This document shows, in pieces, positions 10,018 to 19,136 of a stretch of 64,000 bases of DNA. The notes beneath the pieces are model-generated. The model was not told the origin of the DNA and searched no databases. It worked only from the letters and a program-made list of their open reading frames with translations. Position 1 is the stretch's first letter, and every line of letters begins with the position of its first letter. The translations under genes were made by a program, and so were the position numbers. The DNA comes from Zygotorulaspora mrakii (Eukaryota > Ascomycota > Saccharomycetes > Saccharomycetales > Saccharomycetaceae). The DNA lies in contig NC_050719.1 of assembly GCF_013402915.1 (NCBI RefSeq), positions 248,001 through 312,000 of the forward strand. Reading direction: 5' to 3'.

Positions 10018-11718
10018 TCAATTTTGCTGTTGATTCAGCATGCTCATCAGGGAGTTTAATTGTGCAGTAGCATCAAAAGAAGTCTGCGCTGCTTGTGGTT
10101 GCGAGTATCCTGCCGTTTGAGGTTGCGGTTGTTGAGGATACGGAATTTGTTGTTGGTATGGCTGTTGTGGAACCTGAGGATACATTTCGTTTGTGTTGGA
10201 CGCTTGGTTTGTTCTGTATGTGGGCATAGGCGGCGTGGAACCAGAGTTTTTGTCTGCTTTGCCTGATCTTGGACCGTTTCTACCAGAGTCAGTAGGCATT
10301 TTCTGCGAAATTGCCTTTGAAGAAACGCCTTCCCCGACTATAATATCAGGCTCTTCAAACACGACGCCGCCCTGTAGGCGTTGGCCGCCCGTTCCACCCC
10401 ATTGTGCATGAACGCACCACTTCTTATCAGCATCAGTTAGCCTATGTAATGGAATTATACTGTAACCATGTTGGTAGTCACAACAATCCCTTGGACCAAA
10501 TCCCACACCCCAACGAGTTCTTAAAGGAGAGGAGCCATCTTTGTTGAAGTTGAGTAAAACGTTTTCAGCCTCGCTTCTTGAATAAACTTTAACAAATGCA
10601 TGCTTTCTTGCATTGTTCAGAATCACGCTTTGTACCTCTGCGTAGGGCCTTAAAACTGTAGCAATGTCCCATTCTTTCATATTCATTGGTACTCCGCCAA
10701 CAAACAAAGTACGACTAAAAACTTTAATATGATCAGGTGGTAGATTAGCCTCAAAGCTAACTGGTTTGGATCTAGAATGAGAATTCGATGGAACATTTTG
10801 CTCATCCGGATACAAGTGATGATTATTTGTCCCTAAAGGACCATTTGAATTTGTGTGAGCGCCACTACTATTTCTTGTACCCGTTTCTCTTCTTGGTGAT
10901 CGTGATCTATTTCTTCTACTTGAGTATCTTTCACGTTCGCGTTCCCTTTCACGTCTGCTGCCATATTCTGTAGTTACATGACTCTGATGAGCAGGTTCTC
11001 TTTGCGGCAGTGATGTGAAATTTCGCTGATGTTGCAGCTCATCTTGTTCTTGAAATTGTTGCTGAACAGAAACTAGAACTTGAAATAATGCTGCCTGTTG
11101 TTCAGCCAAATCATTGGATTCCAAAGTTGTGGGCAAGTGAACTCTAGGTACGAATTTCAATGGTTTTAAATTGTTCAGAATTTGTACGCATCTTTCATTT
11201 GGATCATCAGAAAGTTGATCTTGGGAAGAACCGGAAGTGTGACTAGATTCTTCCTCGGCGTTCATGGAGAAATATTTCGACCTAATAGCATTCAGGTAAC
11301 TTTTTGGGAACAGCCCAGCTCTATCCCAAATATCAACTAAAGTACGAATTTTCTCTCTATGATCTTCATTACTGTTTGAAATACCATCTGCTAAAAGATC
11401 CTTGATAGATTCGCCAAGCGTATAAACAGCATGAGCACAAGAACCAATTTTAGCTGTTGATTGAATGACATCATCGTTTGCCCTAGCTTCGTCCAGAAAG
11501 GCTCTACCAATAGAATCTATAATGTATAAAGATCCCAGCCTATGGGAAGCAGAACAAGTCCTTGAATAGTTAATAATCAAAGAAATCAACGTCTCTTCGT
11601 CTTCAGCATGATCAAGTGCGTAAGTTGTCAATTTTTTAATACGTGAACCAGAGATCCCTGATTTTAAATCCCTGAAGGATTCCAAGGTTGCTACAAATTC
11701 TTGATTATTTTCGCTCAT
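10018..11718 (-). CDS. NRD1: Nuclear RNA-binding termination factor Nrd1
   Basis: Nrd1 with Nab3 and Sen1 terminates transcription of snoRNAs, CUTs and some mRNAs by RNA polymerase II. The 566 residues (S. cerevisiae 575) show the expected order: an N-terminal CTD-interaction domain (1 to about 150), a linker, an RE/RS segment near 255-280 (RERERERERYSSRRNRSRS), an RRM at about 335-405 (RTLFVGGVP and KHAFVKVYSRSEA), and a Pro/Gln-rich low-complexity tail (about 500-566). In S. cerevisiae Nrd1 represses its own mRNA through Nrd1/Nab3 sites in the leader; see the upstream region. Confidence 0.97.
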   Translation of the reverse strand: MSENNQEFVATLESFRDLKSGISGSRIKKLTTYALDHAEDEETLISLIINYSRTCSASHRLGSLYIIDSIGRAFLDEARANDDVIQSTAKIGSCAHAVYTLGESIKDLLADGISNSNEDHREKIRTLVDIWDRAGLFPKSYLNAIRSKYFSMNAEEESSHTSGSSQDQLSDDPNERCVQILNNLKPLKFVPRVHLPTTLESNDLAEQQAALFQVLVSVQQQFQEQDELQHQRNFTSLPQREPAHQSHVTTEYGSRRERERERERYSSRRNRSRSPRRETGTRNSSGAHTNSNGPLGTNNHHLYPDEQNVPSNSHSRSKPVSFEANLPPDHIKVFSRTLFVGGVPMNMKEWDIATVLRPYAEVQSVILNNARKHAFVKVYSRSEAENVLLNFNKDGSSPLRTRWGVGFGPRDCCDYQHGYSIIPLHRLTDADKKWCVHAQWGGTGGQRLQGGVVFEEPDIIVGEGVSSKAISQKMPTDSGRNGPRSGKADKNSGSTPPMPTYRTNQASNTNEMYPQVPQQPYQQQIPYPQQPQPQTAGYSQPQAAQTSFDATAQLNSLMSMLNQQQN

Positions 11719-12344
11719 AATAGCTTAAATTCTATGGCTTCAATTTCTCTGTTTGGTGCCGAATGTCAGATCAGATACTAATGCAGTTGCTCCTCGACTC
11801 CCTTAAATATCTTTTCCTGAACTACTCAGAAAATGTCGAGTTAGATACACACAAAACAGGTAAAAGTAAATGAAAAAGACTACAGGCCCTTTACGTGCTA
11901 CCAACAATGACGCTATAGTGTATACGGTCGTTGAAAAGAAAATACAATGTTACTATCTCCTAGCTTCTACTATTCGGATTTAAAAGTATTATTAAATGCA
12001 GATACGTTCTGTTGCGTTCTGACCAGTAGTTGAAGCTGACTAGTTCTTACACGAATAAAACTGAGCTGTTCAGTTGTTTGTAATCAGATAACACTACTTC
12101 TCCCTTTCGTAAAAGCAAAAGATTTTTCTGTTATTAGTTCTCTTTCCTCCTTATATACCCAAAAATAGCGAGAAAAAAATTTTTGTTACACCAGCATTTT
12201 TGCCGGGTAATCACATTTAGTTAAAAACTAGAAACATACATACAATATTAAGGTATTTGCATAACAAGTTAGAAAAGTAAATGACTAGTTGGTGACATTT
12301 GAAGGTTCCATTGCGGCCATTTCGTTTCTTCGGTAGGTTCCCGC
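11719..12344. promoter_or_regulatory. NRD1-RAD50 divergent promoter with GUAR-rich NRD1 leader side
   Basis: This 626 bp region holds both promoters. On the NRD1 sense (minus) strand it contains about nine GTAG/GTAA tetramers (CTAC/TTAC on plus, at roughly 11823, 11880, 11891, 11898, 11950, 11966, 12047, 12093 and 12184) and some TCTT tetramers. These are the Nrd1 and Nab3 recognition words. Autoregulation is inferred from S. cerevisiae; the tetramers alone are common, so this is weak evidence. No other gene is seen. Confidence 0.4.
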
Positions 12345-15300
12345 ATGAGTGCGATTTATAAACTTTCGATACAGGGTATCAGATCTTTCGATTCGAATGA
12401 TAGAGAGACTATTGAGTTTGGGAAGCCACTGACGTTGATTGTTGGTTCGAATGGCTCTGGTAAAACTACAATTATCGAATGTCTGAAGTACGCAACAAGT
12501 GGTGATTTACCTCCCAATAGTAAGGGTGGTGCATTCGTTCATGATCCCAAGATTACGGGTGAGAAGGACGTCAGAGCGCAGGTGAAACTTGCCTTCACAA
12601 GCGCCAATGCATTGAACATGATCGTGACACGTAATATTCAGTTACTGGTTAAAAAAACAGCAGCTACCTTCAAAACTCTCGAAGGTCAACTCGTGATTGT
12701 CAACAGTAATGGGGGTCGTAACACGTTGAGCACAAGATCTATTGAGTTGGATACCCAAGTGCCCTTGTACATGGGAGTTCCCAAGGCAATCTTAGAATAT
12801 GTCATATTTTGCCACCAAGAAGATAGCTTATGGCCATTGAGTGAACCTTCTAACTTGAAGAAGAAATTTGACGAAATTTTTCAAGCCATGAAGTTTACGA
12901 AAGCTCTGGACAATCTGAAGGGCATCAAAAAAGATATGTCTGTTGATATAAAACTGCTGAAGCAATCTGTTGAGCACCTCAAAGTTGATAAAGATAGGTC
13001 AGAAACTGTGAAGCTGGAAATGAGGCAATTAGAGACAAAAGTAGAAAAATATAAGAGTGAAGTGAAAGAAATTGAAAAAAGAATACTTATCGTGAACGAG
13101 CAATCTGACAAATTGTTTAAGTCTAATCAAGATTTTCAGAGGGTTCTGTCGAAGGCTGAAAACCTAAAGCATAATAGAGAATCAATGAGGGATCAGATAT
13201 CACGATTGTCCAGTGCTATAGATATCCTTGATATTCCACGAGCCGAGCTCCTGAGCCGTATCAAAAACTTTTCCTTCACTTTAGAGGAGAAAGAAGTTAA
13301 TACAGAAGCTGTGAGAGCAGATATTACATCTGCAAAATCGAAATCACTAGAATTGCATAACAAATGTAACTTTCTAATACGAAGACAAGGTGAGTTAACA
13401 GCCGCAAAAAATACACATGAGAAAAATCTGAAAGCGCTAAATGAATTGCATCAATATTTATCCCTTAAATATCCTTCTTGTGGTAAAGACAATACTAATT
13501 TGAGAATTTTTTTGTTAGACCTTGAAAAGATTAAGAATAGTCTCAATGCAAATTTTCAAAAATTGAGTAATGAGGGAAAATTAGAATTAAGTTATTTGGA
13601 GAAGCAATTATCTGAACTGCGTCATTCAAAGATTATCCAAAAGGAAAGACTTGAGTATTCGAAGCAGGATGAGGAAAAGTTGATAAAGGAGGTCGATAGA
13701 TTGGATACAGAATTGCAACTTTCTGGATTTACATTTGAAGATTTGGAGAAGGAAAAAACTAGTCTGGAAAAATTTCAACAGAAGCTGCACGAGTGGGAAC
13801 GAAAGGATGACATTAGCAAGTTCAATTCAGACATTAAAAGTAAAAATGATCAAATGCTTATCTTGGAATCCGAGGTGGAAGACATTCAGATAAAAATTTC
13901 AAAAACTAATCAGCGGGCTGATTTATTTGCAAAATTATCAGTAATAAAGAGACTAATGAAAGAGAAGGAAGAGGAGTTAAGTACATTAAAAGATAAAATA
14001 CTTGATGACGAAAATTGTATAAAGTGGAATATTTCAGCTGAATCAAATGTGGATGTGGATTTTAAAAAGCTATCTTCCAAATTAACTCAGGAGACTTCTT
14101 TAAAAGAGAAAAAGTTTCGAGACAAAGACCGCGAGTTCACGGAAGCCTCTCTCAATTACGGCAACATTAAACAGGAATTGAAGGACCTAGCGGAGAAAAG
14201 AAGTAATGTAGGAAAAATACTCGAACGAAATTTACCAGAAGATTGTCCAATTGAGGAATACGAAGAGGTTGTTGCAGAGACTGAACTCTCATATAGGACC
14301 GCATTAGAGAATCTGAAAATGCACCAAACCACTTTAGCGTTTAATCGAAGAGCTATAGAGGTAGCGCAAGAGGAAAGTGTTTGTTATCTTTGCTCCAGAA
14401 AGTTTGAGGATAAGCCTTTCAAAAGTTCTCTTCTCAAGAAACTAGCTGCAAAGATTGATGTTGGTTTTGAGAAGGGGTTAAAGGAAACAGTTGAAAATGA
14501 AAAGACCTATCTCCAAACTTTAAGAAGTATGGAGAAAAATGTTGTTGAGCTTCGTAGCTGCAGTGAAAAAGTGAAATCACTAGTAGCATATGAAGTTACA
14601 TCGCAAGAGAGAGTCAGAACACTTGAGAGTGAAAGAAACAGCCTCTCCAATGAATATTTAAATTTGAAACATGATCTAGATTTTGTGGAAAAAGATGTGC
14701 GTTCTCTTGTGGATAGCGTAATTCGCTGTAAGAATGAGCTGAAGGATCTAAAGAATGATGTGAAAACATTGTCTGATGAGTTGGCTTTGTACGGGGCATT
14801 ACGAGAGGATATTCAAACTGTTGACGAATTGCAAGCTCAACAAAAAGAAAAAAATGACCATCTTAGAATGTTAAGAAAAGATATCAATCAACTACAGGAA
14901 AAGAAAGAGGAGAAGTCAAGAGAATATTCAAAATTGCTTACTGTCGTGAAGGAACGTAATCTCAAAGTCACTGAAATTGAGAAAGAATTGTCCATGAATA
15001 GGAATATAGAAAATGATATTGAGCAGAAAAAAAAAGAAATCGTGTATATGAAAAAGTCCACTGAAAAGGGAGAAAAGGAACTTGAAGCGCTGACTATAAA
15101 ACTAGTAGAGTGTGAAAAAATAGAACACTTGAAAAGAAAAGAATTGGAATCGAATATGCTCTCCTTAAGCACAAATTTGAAAGAAACTGAAGAAGACCTA
15201 GAAAAATTCAGTGGGCTGAAACAAGCTCTTGATGGATATGCCTCTACTGGACTAGAAAAGTTAGAAGAATGTTCAAATGAACTTGATTCATGTCAAAAAA

Positions 15301-16262
15301 GTTTTGATCAGATAAATAAATACATCGAAAAGAGGAATGCAGAGCTTTCCAATGAAATACAAAAGATCAGAGACTCTACAAATGAAAAACGAAGTCTAGA
15401 GCAAAATTTGCAGCTCTGTGATTTGAGAGCCAACCTGGAAAGGCTAGAAATTGATATAAATGAGATTGATATAAGCAATGCAGAGAATGAGCGAGACAGG
15501 TATCAAGAGGAGTCGCTTAAATTAAGGAATGAATATGAAGGATTAAGCTCAGATAATGCTGGAAAATTAGGAGAAATAAGGCAGCTTCAGAATCAAATAG
15601 AATCTCTTTCTAGACAACTACGCACAGAATACGAGGATGTCAATAATCACTATCACAAAAAATGGGTTGAACTGCAAACGAGAACGTTTGTTAATGATGA
15701 TATAGAAACCTATTCTAAAGCTTTAGACAGCGCGATTATGAAATATCACGGGCTTAAGATGCAAGACATTAATAGAATTGTCGATGAATTGTGGAAGCGC
15801 ACTTACAGTGGAACTGATGTTGACTCTATTCAAATTAAATCAGATGAAGTGAAAAGTGGTATTAAAGGCAAATCTTATAATTACCGCGTTGTAATGTACA
15901 AGCAAGATGCGGAGTTGGATATGAGGGGTAGGTGTTCTGCGGGGCAAAAAGTTTTGGCCTCTATCATAATTAGATTAGCGTTGTCGGAGACGTTTGGTGT
16001 CAATTGCGGTGTTATTGCGCTTGATGAGCCCACAACGAATCTTGATGAGGAGAATATAGAAAGCCTTGCGAAAGCGTTGAATAATATTATTCATATCCGA
16101 AGGCACCAGAAGAACTTCCAATTGATTGTTATTACTCATGATGAAAAGTTCCTGAACAATATGAACGCATCAGAGTTCACGGATCATTTCTTTAGAGTGA
16201 AAAGAGATGATAGACAGAAATCTCAGATTGAGAGGGTGGATATCAGTAGGGTTACAGAGTGA
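12345..16262 (+). CDS. RAD50: DNA double-strand break repair ATPase Rad50
   Basis: Rad50 is the SMC-like ATPase of the Mre11-Rad50-Xrs2 complex, which tethers and resects double-strand breaks and acts at telomeres and in meiosis. The 1305 residues (S. cerevisiae 1312) show Walker A GSNGSGKTT near residue 34, a very long heptad-rich coiled coil, the zinc-hook motif CYLC near residue 683 at the coiled-coil apex, a second coiled coil, the ABC signature CSAGQKVLAS near 1195, and Walker B VIALDEPTTNLDEENI near 1220. All catalytic elements are present. It would also serve repair of any switching-endonuclease break at the MAT locus in this window (inference). Confidence 0.99.
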   Translation: MSAIYKLSIQGIRSFDSNDRETIEFGKPLTLIVGSNGSGKTTIIECLKYATSGDLPPNSKGGAFVHDPKITGEKDVRAQVKLAFTSANALNMIVTRNIQLLVKKTAATFKTLEGQLVIVNSNGGRNTLSTRSIELDTQVPLYMGVPKAILEYVIFCHQEDSLWPLSEPSNLKKKFDEIFQAMKFTKALDNLKGIKKDMSVDIKLLKQSVEHLKVDKDRSETVKLEMRQLETKVEKYKSEVKEIEKRILIVNEQSDKLFKSNQDFQRVLSKAENLKHNRESMRDQISRLSSAIDILDIPRAELLSRIKNFSFTLEEKEVNTEAVRADITSAKSKSLELHNKCNFLIRRQGELTAAKNTHEKNLKALNELHQYLSLKYPSCGKDNTNLRIFLLDLEKIKNSLNANFQKLSNEGKLELSYLEKQLSELRHSKIIQKERLEYSKQDEEKLIKEVDRLDTELQLSGFTFEDLEKEKTSLEKFQQKLHEWERKDDISKFNSDIKSKNDQMLILESEVEDIQIKISKTNQRADLFAKLSVIKRLMKEKEEELSTLKDKILDDENCIKWNISAESNVDVDFKKLSSKLTQETSLKEKKFRDKDREFTEASLNYGNIKQELKDLAEKRSNVGKILERNLPEDCPIEEYEEVVAETELSYRTALENLKMHQTTLAFNRRAIEVAQEESVCYLCSRKFEDKPFKSSLLKKLAAKIDVGFEKGLKETVENEKTYLQTLRSMEKNVVELRSCSEKVKSLVAYEVTSQERVRTLESERNSLSNEYLNLKHDLDFVEKDVRSLVDSVIRCKNELKDLKNDVKTLSDELALYGALREDIQTVDELQAQQKEKNDHLRMLRKDINQLQEKKEEKSREYSKLLTVVKERNLKVTEIEKELSMNRNIENDIEQKKKEIVYMKKSTEKGEKELEALTIKLVECEKIEHLKRKELESNMLSLSTNLKETEEDLEKFSGLKQALDGYASTGLEKLEECSNELDSCQKSFDQINKYIEKRNAELSNEIQKIRDSTNEKRSLEQNLQLCDLRANLERLEIDINEIDISNAENERDRYQEESLKLRNEYEGLSSDNAGKLGEIRQLQNQIESLSRQLRTEYEDVNNHYHKKWVELQTRTFVNDDIETYSKALDSAIMKYHGLKMQDINRIVDELWKRTYSGTDVDSIQIKSDEVKSGIKGKSYNYRVVMYKQDAELDMRGRCSAGQKVLASIIIRLALSETFGVNCGVIALDEPTTNLDEENIESLAKALNNIIHIRRHQKNFQLIVITHDEKFLNNMNASEFTDHFFRVKRDDRQKSQIERVDISRVTE

Positions 16263-16872
16263 GCCTAAACTTTTTTTTCAATATTCAACCGAATATATTG
16301 TTGTCATTTGGTGTACTTTGTTGTACTTTGTAATTAAAGCTTTCTAATCAGAGAGGAACGCTATTTCGTCACGTTAAGAAGAGTTGTGAAACCTCGTACA
16401 AAATAGCTTTACCAAGAGCTATTTAGTGAAAACGCTATTTAGTGAAAAGAATAGAAATGAAGAGTTCGAATTCTTGGGCTTACAAGGTAATTTTATCTCA
16501 ATATCTCAATGGAAAGGTGTTAAAAAAAGATTAAGCCGGTGAGTCAAGTGAAATGTATCTCAGGTGTTCGAACGAAATGGAGGGCTGTTGGGACTAGTGC
16601 CTCTATTCTTTTGTACTGTTGATCAATCATGATACTAGTAGAAACCTGATTGGAAAGGTGAGAGACTAAAATACGCATATAGTGGTTTTTCAAGAAATAC
16701 TTTACAGTACTCGCTGCCTTGCTTTATCGGGTTCGTTCTGTATAAGGTGTAGCATTACACGCTGGAAGACATTATCATCTTTGTTTATTTTTGTCATTTT
16801 TACTTGTGTTAATTTGAAATAGAAAACTAATTATGTAACAGAATCGTGAAATACATGTTAAACTCTAAGATG
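16263..16872. other. RAD50-RPA49 convergent intergenic region
   Basis: This 610 bp lies between two convergent genes, so no promoter is needed here. In S. cerevisiae MPA43 occupies this position; no such frame is present. The stretch holds a short tandem repeat and otherwise nothing I can name. Confidence 0.6.
16418..16448. repeat. 16-bp-period tandem duplication
   Basis: The 15-mer GCTATTTAGTGAAAA occurs twice, separated by one base (starts 16418 and 16434). A related GCTATTTCGTCACG lies about 60 bp upstream. No function is evident; it may be replication slippage in non-coding DNA. Confidence 0.8.
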
Positions 16873-18108
16873 CTAGCGTGGTGCTCTACCCCTTCTTGTC
16901 ATTTGTGGTAATTTGAAAGGAACTTTTAGAGTAGCAATTTTGTATGTTGAAGCAGAACTCTTTGGAATGTTGAAGGCTTCAGCCTGTGCTACTGTGGCTC
17001 CTTTAACTTGTGCGCCAATTACTCTGAAAAGATTAACTAGCTTCGATGGTTTGAGACCCAATTCTTTGGCTAACGGTGAGATCTCTACGATAAAATTGTT
17101 CAAATGCAAAATGACAACCAAGATGTAGCACAACAATTTATCTTCGTTCTGTGGATCAATAACAAACGATCTATCCTTGGACTTACCAATCTGGCCAGCT
17201 CTTAGCACGGTAAATCTTTCTAAAACACCGTCTAGTAAAATCTCAGATGGGGAGGATAATCTTTCCAAAAGTTTGACCTTATTGTTGACTCTTCTATTGT
17301 CGTACACACCTAGCAGTAAAGAAAGGTAGAACAGTAGTTGTAATTTTGTCATTTGGGTTGCTTGAGTCAAAGCTGGTAATTTTTTCGAAATGTATTGAGA
17401 TTTGTTGTACGGTAAAAGTTCCAATCTTTTTTCGTGGTCAGTTTCCTTAAGTAAAGGTCCAACACGAATAACTTGCAACTCTCTTTTTGGTATTATATTT
17501 TCCACAGGATAAATTTGCTCAACGTCAGTAGCATCTATATTTGCTAACGGTGTAGGTCTGTCGTGGGTAACTTGCTCTTCTAATTGCTGTCTCGAAGGTA
17601 GGTCTTTGGCAGCGGTTCTTACAGAGTCCACAATATCAACGGCGGAATCAACTAGCTTATCAGAATCGACACGGTTCCTTTCTAAATCAGCAATTGCCTT
17701 CTTTGCCTTTTTCGTACCGAAAGCTTCACCTAGTGCGTTTCTCAACGCAGAAGATCTTACATCGTTACTCTTGATTGTTGGACCCGACAGGTTTTTTGTG
17801 TGTTTCGAAAAGATCTTCGATGCAATTAGTGGCGCCTTATATAATTGCACTGATTTTTTCTCTGGGTTGAAAATCCCAACTAGGTATTGATTAGACGTTA
17901 CTGACTCAGGATCCGTCTCACCATTATATTCTAACTTATCATTTTCCCCATGCAAAATGAATTGATCCTTGCTTGTTTTCTTTTTGTATAGATCAAATGT
18001 AGTGCCCTCTGGAGCTTGGAATCCTTTGAAAAAGCTTCCAATAGCGACACTTGGATGATCTTGATACTCACTGATATGAACTTCAGCGATGCTCCTCTTG
18101 GCTGACAT
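16873..18108 (-). CDS. RPA49: RNA polymerase I subunit Rpa49 (A49)
   Basis: A49 forms a TFIIF/TFIIE-like heterodimer with A34.5 on RNA polymerase I and supports rRNA initiation, elongation and recycling in the nucleolus. The 411 residues (S. cerevisiae 415) comprise an N-terminal dimerisation module (about 1-110), a linker, and a C-terminal tandem winged-helix part (about 190-411) ending in the basic RRGRAPR. The start MSAKRS is a clean ATG and matches the family. The promoter carries PAC and RRPE elements typical of ribosome-biogenesis genes. It is divergent from DPH4. Confidence 0.96.
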   Translation of the reverse strand: MSAKRSIAEVHISEYQDHPSVAIGSFFKGFQAPEGTTFDLYKKKTSKDQFILHGENDKLEYNGETDPESVTSNQYLVGIFNPEKKSVQLYKAPLIASKIFSKHTKNLSGPTIKSNDVRSSALRNALGEAFGTKKAKKAIADLERNRVDSDKLVDSAVDIVDSVRTAAKDLPSRQQLEEQVTHDRPTPLANIDATDVEQIYPVENIIPKRELQVIRVGPLLKETDHEKRLELLPYNKSQYISKKLPALTQATQMTKLQLLFYLSLLLGVYDNRRVNNKVKLLERLSSPSEILLDGVLERFTVLRAGQIGKSKDRSFVIDPQNEDKLLCYILVVILHLNNFIVEISPLAKELGLKPSKLVNLFRVIGAQVKGATVAQAEAFNIPKSSASTYKIATLKVPFKLPQMTRRGRAPR

Positions 18109-18196
18109 CTATAAATGTATTTAAGTGCTCAGAACTTCCTCAAGAGGTACTTTAACAATGTTCTTATCATTATATCTCATATCATCTGACACTCAT

Positions 18197-18204
18197 CTCA
18201 TCGC
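18197..18204 (-). promoter_or_regulatory. PAC element (GCGATGAG) upstream of RPA49
   Basis: On the RPA49 sense strand this reads GCGATGAG, the core of the polymerase A and C (PAC) box bound by Dot6/Tod6 in S. cerevisiae. It lies about 90 bp before the RPA49 ATG and beside an RRPE, the classic pairing in Pol I subunit promoters. Confidence 0.8.
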
Positions 18205-18223
18205 TTTTTCTTATTTAACAGTC

Positions 18224-18235
18224 AAAAATTTTTCA
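18224..18235. promoter_or_regulatory. RRPE-like element (AAAAATTTTTCA)
   Basis: This A-tract/T-tract matches the ribosomal RNA processing element bound by Stb3. It sits about 20 bp upstream of the PAC box, a spacing usual in ribosome-biogenesis promoters. It could also simply be a poly(dA:dT) tract. Confidence 0.65.
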
Positions 18236-18634
18236 AAATTTTCTAGAAAAATAATTCATCACGTGCATATCACATGATCATTATATAATATATAAGAAGC
18301 ACACAAATACTGTCGTGAGGACGTGTTCTACTTTTATAGGCCCGAGTTAACGTCAGCAATCTTTAGAGACTTCGAATTAGGGTGTTAAAAAACCCCTAGT
18401 TCTTTTTTAGTGTGAGTGACGTTCCAAATTTTTTAAGATTTTACTTCTTTAACAAAAATCATTCTATCCTAACATAACATAATATCTAAAATATTCTATT
18501 TCTCACATTATCACCCGGACATTAAACTTCTAGTAGGATACATATATTATGGTTGATTGATGGTGAAGAAAGAACGATTGGGCAGTAGGTTTTGAGTCGA
18601 TCAACTTAACTGTAGTTGATGAAAGTGTGGCAGA

Positions 18635-19111
18635 ATGAATAAGACGTACTATGAAATACTTGGTTTGAAATCTGACTGCTCAATCGCGGAGATTAAGAAA
18701 GCATATAGAGAAAAAATTGTCAGTACGCATCCAGATAAGTCAAGAGATTTGATTCAGAATGTTGATGGCCAATTGACTGTGGACGACATCCAAGAGGCAT
18801 ACAAAACTCTAGGAAACGAGCAGCTTCGATTGCAATATGATAAGCAGATTCTGGAGGGACACAAGAAGCGAGGATACCATAATTCTGGAGATGGATTAGA
18901 CGAATATTCTTTGGATAAGTTTTTTTTCAGCGCTGCAACCATGGAATACTCTATGGACTGCCCTAGATGTCATTCTAAGGACGGATTTCACTTCAGCGAG
19001 GAGGCGCTAGAAGAGCATGCGGAGGAAAAACCTTGCGGATTTCAGGTTTTGTCTCAATGCTCTGCTTGCAGTTTATGGCTCAAGGTGAATTTTGACGTTG
19101 CAGAAGAGTAA
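18635..19111 (+). CDS. DPH4: J-domain diphthamide synthesis protein Dph4 (Jjj3)
   Basis: Dph4/Jjj3 is a small cytosolic J-protein needed for the first step of diphthamide synthesis on elongation factor 2. The protein is 158 residues (S. cerevisiae 172). A J domain occupies the first 75 residues, with the HPD motif in THPDKS. The C-terminus carries a DPH-type (CSL) zinc finger: CPRCHSKDGFHFSE, a single Cys at ...EEKPCGF, and CSACSLWLKV. The order DPH4 then YJR098C is the same as on S. cerevisiae chromosome X. Confidence 0.95.
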   Translation: MNKTYYEILGLKSDCSIAEIKKAYREKIVSTHPDKSRDLIQNVDGQLTVDDIQEAYKTLGNEQLRLQYDKQILEGHKKRGYHNSGDGLDEYSLDKFFFSAATMEYSMDCPRCHSKDGFHFSEEALEEHAEEKPCGFQVLSQCSACSLWLKVNFDVAEE

Positions 19112-19136
19112 GAATGATGCAAATTTTATGTATCAA

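Larger units (their letters stand above)
18109..18634. promoter_or_regulatory. RPA49-DPH4 divergent promoter region
   Basis: Besides the PAC and RRPE elements near RPA49, this 526 bp region has a CACGTG box at 18260-18265 followed by a CACATG, possible Cbf1-type sites between the two genes. Nothing else is recognised. Confidence 0.55.

Noticed and set aside
18258..18276. Centromere CDEI-like ATCACGTG/ATCACATG
   Set aside because: No CDEIII (TTCCGAA core) follows an AT-rich stretch at the required distance; these are better read as Cbf1-type promoter sites.
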